64,000 bases of DNA from JAGGSN01 sp965603725 (lineage in GTDB: Bacteria > Zixibacteria > MSB-5A5 > UBA10806 > 4484-95), in NCBI GenBank assembly GCA_965603725.1, contig CBFDEC010000014.1:5421-69420 (forward strand), read 5' to 3'. A program made the position numbers and the translations under genes. Below the pieces are notes generated by a model. The model saw only the letters and a program-made list of their open reading frames with translations, had not been told where the DNA came from and made no database searches. This document shows, piece by piece, positions 1 through 6,325 of this stretch (position 1 is its first letter; every line of letters begins with the position of its first letter).

Positions 1-1248
1 GATGAAGTATTTGCCACATCTATCGTAGCTGAAGGCGGCAGCTTCCGCGGCATAACAATGATAGATGCATGTACAGGCGAATTTAAGGCGCTTCGTGGAA
101 AGGCGTTGCTTATAGCTACGGGTGGACTTGGCAATCTCTACGCTTTCACCACATACTCGCAGACAGTTACCGGTGATGGTCAAGCGATGGCTTATCGCGC
201 CGGGATGTCCTTGGAGGATTCGGAATTTTTGCAGTTTCATCCAACCGGGCTTGTCCCTTCCGGAATACTTATGACGGAAGGGTGCCGCGGAGAAGGCGGA
301 TATTTGCGCAATAAGGATGGCGATCGCTTTATGGAAAAATACGCCGCCGCTAAAATGGAACTCGCCCCTCGCGACATAGTCTCCCGCGCTGAAATGACAG
401 AGATAATTGAAGGACGAGGGCTTAAAGGACCGAAGGGGTTGGACTATCTTTACCTTGACCTGACTCACCTTGGCGCGGATAAGATCAATCACCACCTTCC
501 GCTTATCCGTGAAGTTACGATGAAGTTCCTCGGCTTGGATCCAATTACAGAACTAATACCAATCCGTCCGGTGGCCCACTATTCAATGGGCGGCATTGAA
601 GCGGACATCGATGGTAAAACAAAGATGAAAGGCGTCTGGGCGGCTGGCGAGGTAGCTTGTACATCACTGCACGGCGCAAATCGTCTTGGAACTAATTCTA
701 CCGCAGAATGTCTTGTCTGGGGTGGAATCACAGGCGCGGATATAGTGGAGTATCTGAAAACCAATCCTGAAATTCCCGAAGTACCCGCTGACTGCGTTGA
801 GGAGGAAGAAAAGAGAATATTCCATGACTTAATGCAAAATAAAGGTAATGAAAATCCATATCAATTGAAGACGGAGCTGCGGCAGGTTATGGACTTCCAC
901 ATGGGAGTCTTCCGTACAGGAGATGATATGGCAGCCGGGCTTGAGAAGGTGCGTAAGCTAAAGGAACGTTTTAAAAACGTAGAGATTAAGGACAAAGGCC
1001 GAATTTACAATTCAAACCTGATCAATACACTTGAACTTGGGAATTTGCTGATGCTCGCCGAGGCGATGATTGTCGCAGCGCTTGCGCGTGAGGAATCCCG
1101 CGGTGGGCATGCAAGACGGGATTTCACTGTAAGGGATGATGAAAAGTGGCTTAAACACACGCTTATCACTTTGATAGATGATAAACCGAGGCTGGATTAC
1201 AAGGATGTAACTATCACAAAATGGAAACCGGTAGAAAGAAAATATTAA
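1..1248 (+). CDS. sdhA: Succinate dehydrogenase/fumarate reductase flavoprotein subunit, 5' end missing
   Basis: The reading frame is open from base 1 with no start, so the window begins inside the gene; 415 residues are visible of a family usually near 570-640. It oxidises succinate or reduces fumarate using covalently bound FAD and passes electrons to the iron-sulfur subunit. Visible landmarks are the FAD-site segment ATGGLGN, the substrate-site HPTGL and RGEGGYLRN, HYSMGGI, and the capping segment AAGEVACTSLHGANRLG. The His that links FAD would lie upstream of the window. It is first in an operon with two membrane anchors and the Fe-S subunit. Sequence alone does not decide which direction the enzyme runs in vivo. 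Confidence 0.96.
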   Translation, partial: DEVFATSIVAEGGSFRGITMIDACTGEFKALRGKALLIATGGLGNLYAFTTYSQTVTGDGQAMAYRAGMSLEDSEFLQFHPTGLVPSGILMTEGCRGEGGYLRNKDGDRFMEKYAAAKMELAPRDIVSRAEMTEIIEGRGLKGPKGLDYLYLDLTHLGADKINHHLPLIREVTMKFLGLDPITELIPIRPVAHYSMGGIEADIDGKTKMKGVWAAGEVACTSLHGANRLGTNSTAECLVWGGITGADIVEYLKTNPEIPEVPADCVEEEEKRIFHDLMQNKGNENPYQLKTELRQVMDFHMGVFRTGDDMAAGLEKVRKLKERFKNVEIKDKGRIYNSNLINTLELGNLLMLAEAMIVAALAREESRGGHARRDFTVRDDEKWLKHTLITLIDDKPRLDYKDVTITKWKPVERKY

Positions 1249-1259
1249 AGGGTGATATT

Positions 1260-1700
1260 ATGGCAAAATACAAAAATTATTCCAATAAACTTGGACTTAT
1301 AGGCTGGTTCAGCGGGGGTAGATGGGGCCTGGAGCGATACCTTTACACGTTGCATCGCCTAACAGGACTGGGAATGTTGCTCTATCTCATTCTTCATATC
1401 TTCGTTACATCATCGCGCTTGTTTGGTATGGATGCCTGGGAAAAATGGATGGGATTTTTTAAATCGCCCTTATTTGCGGTTGGAGAATTCCTGGTCTTTG
1501 TCGCCTTTGCCTTTCATGCGCTGAATGGAATCAGGCTAATACTGATAGAGCTGGGCTTCGCAGTCGGCAAGGCTGAGGAACCCGTATATCCTTATAAATC
1601 ATCTCTAAACACGCAACGGCTGTTGATGGTGGTAGCAATGATTGCCGCAGCCGTCATTATCATTGCCGGAGGCTATGAGTTCTTTGGACTCGTTCATTAG
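1260..1700 (+). CDS. sdhC: Succinate dehydrogenase/fumarate reductase membrane anchor (SdhC-like)
   Basis: This 146-residue protein has three hydrophobic segments (about residues 30-50, 70-95 and 120-142). The segment LHRLTGLGM before helix 1 and FHALNGIRLILIELG at the end of helix 2 are typical of cytochrome b subunits, and the histidines there are probable haem ligands. I start it at the ATG at 1260 because GGGTGATATT precedes it; an in-frame ATG at 1221 lies inside the flavoprotein gene. It sits 11 bases after the flavoprotein stop. It should anchor the enzyme in the inner membrane and carry electrons to or from quinone. Confidence 0.85.
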   Translation: MAKYKNYSNKLGLIGWFSGGRWGLERYLYTLHRLTGLGMLLYLILHIFVTSSRLFGMDAWEKWMGFFKSPLFAVGEFLVFVAFAFHALNGIRLILIELGFAVGKAEEPVYPYKSSLNTQRLLMVVAMIAAAVIIIAGGYEFFGLVH

Positions 1701-1710
1701 TGAGGTTAAT

Positions 1711-2085
1711 ATGCGAGAGACAAAATACTGGACTTGGCATATATTTACAGGCATAATAATCCTGGTTCTTCTGGGGATTCATATGATAACCATGCATTTG
1801 GATGCGATTCTCGGCTGGTTCAATGCTGTCGAGGGCGAAGCTATCAGTTGGGCTAATATTACGGCAAGGGCAAAGCTGGCCATTTATGCATTTTTTTATA
1901 TCGCCCTGCTGGCAGCAGCCCTGTATCATGGGCTTTATGGCTTTCGGACGATCTTGTTTGAATTGGGGCCGAAGCAAGGAACTCAGAAGTTTATTAATAT
2001 ACTATTTATCGTCATAGGAATTTGCCTTTTTGCATTTGGAAGCTGGGTGGCGATTAAGTATCACCTAATCGCCCAGGGAGTTTAA
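1711..2085 (+). CDS. sdhD: Succinate dehydrogenase/fumarate reductase membrane anchor (SdhD-like)
   Basis: This 124-residue protein has three hydrophobic helices. YWTWHIFTGIIILVLLGIH and YHGLYGFRTILFELG mirror the preceding gene, so the two anchors look like paralogues sharing histidine positions suited to haem b. The start at 1711 is chosen for the GTGAGGTTAAT spacing; a longer frame from 1642 would overlap the previous gene by 59 bases. It lies 13 bases before the Fe-S subunit gene. Together with the preceding subunit it should form the quinone-reactive membrane domain. Confidence 0.82.
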   Translation: MRETKYWTWHIFTGIIILVLLGIHMITMHLDAILGWFNAVEGEAISWANITARAKLAIYAFFYIALLAAALYHGLYGFRTILFELGPKQGTQKFINILFIVIGICLFAFGSWVAIKYHLIAQGV

Positions 2086-2098
2086 GGAGATTATCAAT

Positions 2099-2941
2099 AT
2101 GACCAGGAAAGTTCAGAAAGAAACGGATATAGTCTTTTACATCCGCCGATACAACCCGGAGGTAAATACCAAACCATATTGGCAGGAGTTCAAGGTCCAC
2201 ATTGAACCGGGAATGACTGTCCTGGATGGTTTACATCTGATCAAGGAAACACAAGACGCCACGCTCAGTTTACGGTATTCCTGTCGAATGGGCGTCTGCG
2301 GATCCTGCGGCATGCTGTTAAACGGGCGTCCCTCCTTGGCCTGCAATACGCAGATTCTCGACATCGCAGCCAAAAAACTGACAATCGCGCCGCTGCCAAA
2401 CTTCGATATTATCAAAGACCTGGTTCCGGACCTTGCGCCTATGTTTGAAAAGCACATTGCCATAAACCCTCACATAATGCGGGATGATGCTGAGGAGATG
2501 TTGAATCCCTCAGGTGAACTATGTCAGAATCCGGATGAGCTTACCAAGTATCTTCAATTTACATATTGCATCAAATGCGGGCTATGTATGGCTGCTTGTC
2601 CTACTTTAGCGACAGACTCTGAATATCTCGGACCGACATCGTTGGCCCAATCATATCGCTACAGCAAAGACACGCGGGATGACGGTTTCAACTTGCGGAA
2701 GGAAATCGTCGGCAGCGCTCATGGGGCATTTAGATGTCATTACGCCGGTGAGTGCTCAAATGTCTGCCCGAAGGGGGTGGACCCGGCGCGGGCAATACAG
2801 CTTATGAAACGAGAACTGGTATGGGACTACCTTAAGCTCAGGAAACGTAAACCAAAAGCCCAGGTTATGGGCAAACCCGAGGGTATTAAGCGGAGACCTG
2901 AAATCCCCGAAGCGCCGCCTTTTACAGTCCAACTCCAGTAA
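2099..2941 (+). CDS. sdhB: Succinate dehydrogenase/fumarate reductase iron-sulfur subunit
   Basis: This 280-residue protein has an N-terminal ferredoxin-like domain with 2Fe-2S cysteines C62, C67, C70 and C82. A C-terminal domain carries CIKCGLCMAACP (C157, C160, C163, C167) and C213, C219, C223, which supply the 4Fe-4S and 3Fe-4S clusters. It wires electrons between the flavin and the membrane anchors. AAGGAG lies 9 bases before the ATG. The last 35 residues are a proline- and lysine-rich tail outside the core fold. It is the last gene of the operon; a repeat-rich gap follows. Confidence 0.96.
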   Translation: MTRKVQKETDIVFYIRRYNPEVNTKPYWQEFKVHIEPGMTVLDGLHLIKETQDATLSLRYSCRMGVCGSCGMLLNGRPSLACNTQILDIAAKKLTIAPLPNFDIIKDLVPDLAPMFEKHIAINPHIMRDDAEEMLNPSGELCQNPDELTKYLQFTYCIKCGLCMAACPTLATDSEYLGPTSLAQSYRYSKDTRDDGFNLRKEIVGSAHGAFRCHYAGECSNVCPKGVDPARAIQLMKRELVWDYLKLRKRKPKAQVMGKPEGIKRRPEIPEAPPFTVQLQ

Positions 2942-3005
2942 ACAAGGTAGATTTCAACCTGTTTTTACCGCACAGTTCGGTCAGCGGGTAGGTCGCGCCA
3001 TAGGC

Positions 3006-3064
3006 CTGTATGAGTTCTTATCCGCCTTAGGCAGAGAGAAGGCCGACCTACAACCGCAAATCAA
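3006..3064 (+). repeat. 59-bp direct repeat, left copy, flanking a transposase gene
   Basis: This 59-base block differs from the block at 3750-3808 at only three positions. It holds a shortened form of a local palindrome family (...CCGCCTTAGGC...GGCCGACCTAC). The two copies bracket the transposase gene at 3170-3673 in the same orientation, as expected if a REP-type unit carried or was copied around its own transposase. Confidence 0.85.
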
Positions 3065-3149
3065 GTAGGTCAGGTGCTGTAGCACCTGACGTTCGGCTGG
3101 CGGCCATGCAAAGCACTTACCATTCGGTCAGGAGCCACGGCTCCTGACC
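3065..3149. repeat. Two palindromic repeats (GTCAGG type)
   Basis: At 3065-3090 GTAGGTCAGGTGCTGT is answered by AGCACCTGAC, and at 3126-3149 GGTCAGGAGCC and GGCTCCTGACC form a perfect 11-bp stem with a 2-base spacer. Variants recur at 3729-3750, 31251-31273, 44659-44681 and 54441-54466. They fill the sdhB-transposase gap and look like REP elements rather than terminators, since no T-run follows. Confidence 0.8.
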
Positions 3150-3169
3150 TACTCGAAGGCTCGAAGGCT

Positions 3170-3673
3170 TCATTCTCCGAAATCGCCTTCTAAACCCTTT
3201 GGTTCAACAACTCCCCAATCTTTTGTATAAACTCCTTGCTTGATATACTCATGAACGGACGAATATTTCCAATCGGCCGGGTTTGCTGCAAATCCATGCT
3301 TCACCGGATTGTAATGGATGTAATCTATATGGTTATTAAGATCATCTTGATCCCGAATTATATGATCCCAGAAGCGGTTTTGCCATATGCGGCCGCCCTT
3401 CATTTTCATTTTAATTCTATAAGAATTGCCAAAGCTCATTTTAATACGTTGAAGCAAGGTCGATGGATTATTATTAAGCGGGTCGAACACAATATGAAAA
3501 TGGTCTGGTAAGATTACTTGGGCTATTATATCGAATGGTGTTGCCTTTTTAACCTTTTCAAATGATTCTGATAGGAGATTGTAGTTTTCAATGAGGATCG
3601 GCATCCTATTATAGGTAACATTTGTGATAAAACAAATATCACCAAATTTGAAATAGCGTCTGAGATTTGACAT
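3170..3673 (-). CDS. REP-associated tyrosine transposase (RAYT, IS200/IS605-like Y1 family)
   Basis: This 167-residue protein has the HUH motif DHFHIVFDP (H58 and H60), then RIWQNRFWDHIIRD and YIHYNPVKHGF, with the probable catalytic tyrosine at Y118 or Y121. The family makes single-strand cuts at palindromic REP hairpins. The frame is open back to 3841, but the ATG at 3673 gives the normal family N-terminus (MSNLRRYFKFGD) and avoids coding through a palindrome. It is framed by 59-bp direct repeats (3006-3064 and 3750-3808) and local palindromes resembling those scattered through the window, so it is the best candidate enzyme for their spread. No catalytic residue looks missing. Confidence 0.9.
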   Translation of the reverse strand: MSNLRRYFKFGDICFITNVTYNRMPILIENYNLLSESFEKVKKATPFDIIAQVILPDHFHIVFDPLNNNPSTLLQRIKMSFGNSYRIKMKMKGGRIWQNRFWDHIIRDQDDLNNHIDYIHYNPVKHGFAANPADWKYSSVHEYIKQGVYTKDWGVVEPKGLEGDFGE

Positions 3674-3724
3674 ACTGAATGATATAAATAATGTACATTT
3701 TTTGCAAGGATTATCACGATCCGA

Positions 3725-3878
3725 GTAGGTCAGGAGCCGTGGCTCCTGACTGTATGAGTTCTGATCCGCCTTAGGCGGAGAGAAGGCCGACCTACAACCG
3801 CAAGTCAATCGGCAGGGAGGCGAGAAAAGCGGCGTAAGCAATAGTAGGTCGGATTCCGACCAAAGGGAGAAATCCGAC
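3725..3878. repeat. Palindrome cluster upstream of the transposase, with right 59-bp repeat
   Basis: The cluster holds GTCAGGAGCC-GT-GGCTCCTGAC (3729-3750), the right 59-bp direct repeat (3750-3808), and GTAGGTCGGATTCCGACC...GGAGAAATCCGAC (3844-3878). The last is a shorter member of the family at 12595-12690, 42263-42297 and 54572-54652. The cluster occupies most of the gap between the divergent transposase and ATPase genes. Confidence 0.85.
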
Positions 3879-3888
3879 TATTTCTTTC

Positions 3889-3917
3889 TTGACATTATTA
3901 CAGAGACTCCATATAAT
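3889..3917 (+). promoter_or_regulatory. Perfect-consensus sigma70 promoter for the ATPase gene
   Basis: TTGACA at 3889-3894, a 17-base spacer and TATAAT at 3912-3917 match the sigma70 consensus at all twelve positions. It lies 49 bases before the ATG at 3967 and directly after the palindrome cluster, so the ATPase gene probably has its own strong transcription. Confidence 0.85.
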
Positions 3918-3966
3918 TTTTTAGTAAGTTGAGCTATTTGCTTGCAACAATTGATAAGGGGTGTAA

Positions 3967-5457
3967 ATGAACAATATATTTTTCAAAAAACTGATAATAT
4001 CTAATTTCAAATGTTTTATCGATGAGCACTTGGAATTCAATATACCTGATGGAGAAAATGAAGGAAGCGGTCTTAATATCTTTATTGGCGAAAACGGAAA
4101 TGGCAAAACCGCTGTTTTAGAGGCAATTAATTATTTAACACAAAGTAGATACGCTACTGAAAATAAGCTAAAAATAAGCGATTTTAATAATTTTGAAAAA
4201 GATATTCTTATAAAGGGTGAAACAAAAGAGTTTAAATGTAAAATGCCATATCCTGGAAATTATTTTGAATGTAGGGGGGTGGAGTTCGGGGCTAAGAATA
4301 GAGAGCGCAAATCACCTGGTAGATTATTGTCATCGCCATTTCAAATTAAGAATTATTTTATCAATATCAATAATACATATAAAAACAGCCAAGACGAGGA
4401 TTCAGGGAACGAAATACAGGATCGTTTTCGTATTTTCAATAATGCAGATATTATAAATGAAGAAATAAATATTTTCTATTTTGATAAGAATAGGACGCGA
4501 CAAATTATTACTGGCAACTATACAACTACTTTTGAAAGAATTTGTGATGATTTAAACTGGAAGTTTGCTAAAAATTTAAACGCCGCAGATGATGAAAAGA
4601 AAAAGGAAATTACAGCTAATATTTGTGGGGATTATTTTAAAAATGTCATTCAAATAGCTCAAAAAGGTACAGGTGGTAAAATTGCTACTGAATTAAAAGA
4701 TTTTTTTAACCAAGATGAGTATGAAGATTTAAATATTGAATTATTAGATTTATTGCACCCATTTTCTAGTGCTTTTTTTGCATGCAGAAAAAACGATACT
4801 TTAAAGCAAATTAGAGCTCGTGATTTAGGATCGGGTATAGAAATGATCTTAACCCTGCTATTACTTAAAAGTATTGCTAATGAATCAAAAGGAAGCGTAA
4901 TTTACTTAATAGACGAGCCTGAATTACATTTACATCCAAAAGCACAAGAACAACTATTAGATTTACTAATCAAAGAATCAAAAACTAAACAAATATTTGT
5001 TTCAACTCATTCACCATTTATTTTTAAAAACTCTCTGTCTAAAAATGTGGGCGTTTTATTGTTTAATAGAGATCAGAATAATAATATAGCTATATCTAAT
5101 GCTAAAGATAAGGATTGGGGAATATTTCCATGGAGCCCGTCATGGGGTGAAGTTAATTATTATGCTTATAATCTTCCGACTGTTGAGTTTCATAATGAGC
5201 TATACGGTTATTTACAGGAACGAACTGGCATAAATCATATTGATCCATTTGATGATTATCTAAAGGAAGAAAAAATTAATACCATTAAAAAGTATATTCA
5301 AAACGGTCAAAAGAAAGATATAACTTTATGCACTTATATTAGAAATCAAATTCATCACCCTGAGAATAAAGATAATGAGCAATATACAGATGATGAGCTT
5401 AAAGCTTCGATTGAAATATTAATAAATTTAGCTAAAAAATTGAGGTCAGACGAGTAG
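3967..5457 (+). CDS. AAA/ABC-type ATPase with C-terminal HEPN-like motif, possible defence protein
   Basis: This 496-residue protein starts like SMC/RecF/OLD ATPases (LIISNFKCF). It has Walker A GENGNGKT (41-48), a signature-like segment RDLGSGIEM near 283, Walker B YLIDEPELHLHP (D316, E317) and an H-loop STHSPFIF. No TOPRIM or other nuclease domain follows. The C-terminal 60 residues instead hold IRNQIHHPEN, which fits the Rx4-6H pattern of HEPN ribonucleases (R459, N460, H464). The gene is much more A+T-rich than its neighbours and sits between palindrome clusters next to a transposase, with its own perfect promoter, which suggests transfer. Proteins of this architecture often act in phage defence; that role is inference here, and no partner gene is adjacent. 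Confidence 0.8.
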   Translation: MNNIFFKKLIISNFKCFIDEHLEFNIPDGENEGSGLNIFIGENGNGKTAVLEAINYLTQSRYATENKLKISDFNNFEKDILIKGETKEFKCKMPYPGNYFECRGVEFGAKNRERKSPGRLLSSPFQIKNYFININNTYKNSQDEDSGNEIQDRFRIFNNADIINEEINIFYFDKNRTRQIITGNYTTTFERICDDLNWKFAKNLNAADDEKKKEITANICGDYFKNVIQIAQKGTGGKIATELKDFFNQDEYEDLNIELLDLLHPFSSAFFACRKNDTLKQIRARDLGSGIEMILTLLLLKSIANESKGSVIYLIDEPELHLHPKAQEQLLDLLIKESKTKQIFVSTHSPFIFKNSLSKNVGVLLFNRDQNNNIAISNAKDKDWGIFPWSPSWGEVNYYAYNLPTVEFHNELYGYLQERTGINHIDPFDDYLKEEKINTIKKYIQNGQKKDITLCTYIRNQIHHPENKDNEQYTDDELKASIEILINLAKKLRSDE

Positions 5458-5466
5458 CCCGGGTGC

Positions 5467-5586
5467 CCCACTCCCGCTTTGGGCGGGAGTGGGATAATGC
5501 CATAAAACACACCAAGCAACCCGGTGCCCCATCCTCCGTCAAAGCGGGGGTGGGTTGCTTGCTGGTGCATGAGGACATACACCAGC
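5467..5586. repeat. Palindromic repeats after the ATPase gene
   Basis: CCCACTCCCGC (5467-5477) pairs perfectly with GCGGGAGTGGG (5483-5493) just after the ATPase stop and could form a hairpin, but no T-run follows. At 5561-5586 a 26-base near-palindrome (GCTGGTGCATGAGGACAT...) matches the reverse complement of 54408-54433 at 25 of 26 bases. Confidence 0.75.
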
Positions 5587-5663
5587 CACTAAATTAAGAC
5601 ATAAAAACATCTAATATTGCTTTTATATTTGACTACTCATTATAAATATCTTATCAATAAATA

Positions 5664-6293
5664 ATGAGAACGAAAGCTGTTTTTTTCGGGTTAATCCTTT
5701 TATTTACTGCCTGCGGCAGGCCTTTTATTACTCCGCATCCGGAATATTCATGGCCGGAGATGGCCTCGAGTAAAATCGACGACTCGCTGGGAATATATAT
5801 TCCGTCCGAAAACCTGAACTTTGTTTATAAACCGAGGATGATTAAATCCTGCTGTGACCATAAAGACATACGACTCGGAAGGGGGATTTCGAAAGCATTG
5901 ACGTCATCTTCACGGGCGGTTTTTGCCGGAACAATCATGCTGGATGACAGACCGTCGGATACCTATATAAAATCGCTGAACTTAAGAGGCCTGCTTCATT
6001 TGAAGGATATATCGGCCAGCCTGGAATTTGTCCCCTTCATTGACAATCACTCTCATGCTGATAAACTGGAACAATACGAGGTTATTATCACGCTAAGCCT
6101 GAATTTTTCAGCCATTGATTTTTTGCTGTCTGATATTCGTGAGTTTAACATCGATGTTGTTATCGAAAGCGATGCATCCATCACTCAAAGAGGAGCTAAT
6201 AGATTATTGCAGAAATTATGCAATTCGGCTCTTGAGAGGGTGGCTGATGAACTCGCACGCAAACTTGTGACAATTTATGGCGCCAGGACTTAA
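5664..6293 (+). CDS. Predicted lipoprotein of unknown function
   Basis: This 209-residue protein starts MRTKAVFFGLILLFTACG, a lipoprotein signal with the modified cysteine at C17. I recognise no family. The middle is predicted soluble and beta-rich (GLLHLKDISASLEFVPF, EQYEVIITLSLNFSAIDFL), and the end is helical (LLQKLCNSALERVADELARKLV). The overall form resembles small envelope lipoproteins of the YajG or Lpo kind, but the similarity is too loose for a call. No clear ribosome-binding site precedes the ATG. It lies 32 bases upstream of the helicase gene on the same strand. Confidence 0.7.
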   Translation: MRTKAVFFGLILLFTACGRPFITPHPEYSWPEMASSKIDDSLGIYIPSENLNFVYKPRMIKSCCDHKDIRLGRGISKALTSSSRAVFAGTIMLDDRPSDTYIKSLNLRGLLHLKDISASLEFVPFIDNHSHADKLEQYEVIITLSLNFSAIDFLLSDIREFNIDVVIESDASITQRGANRLLQKLCNSALERVADELARKLVTIYGART

Positions 6294-6325
6294 TATAGAA
6301 TAATGGACTTTGGCCAGGAAAACAG

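Noticed and set aside
2942..3169. Repeated palindromes as a CRISPR array
   Set aside because: Units differ in sequence and spacing, there are no regular unique spacers, and no cas genes occur in the window.
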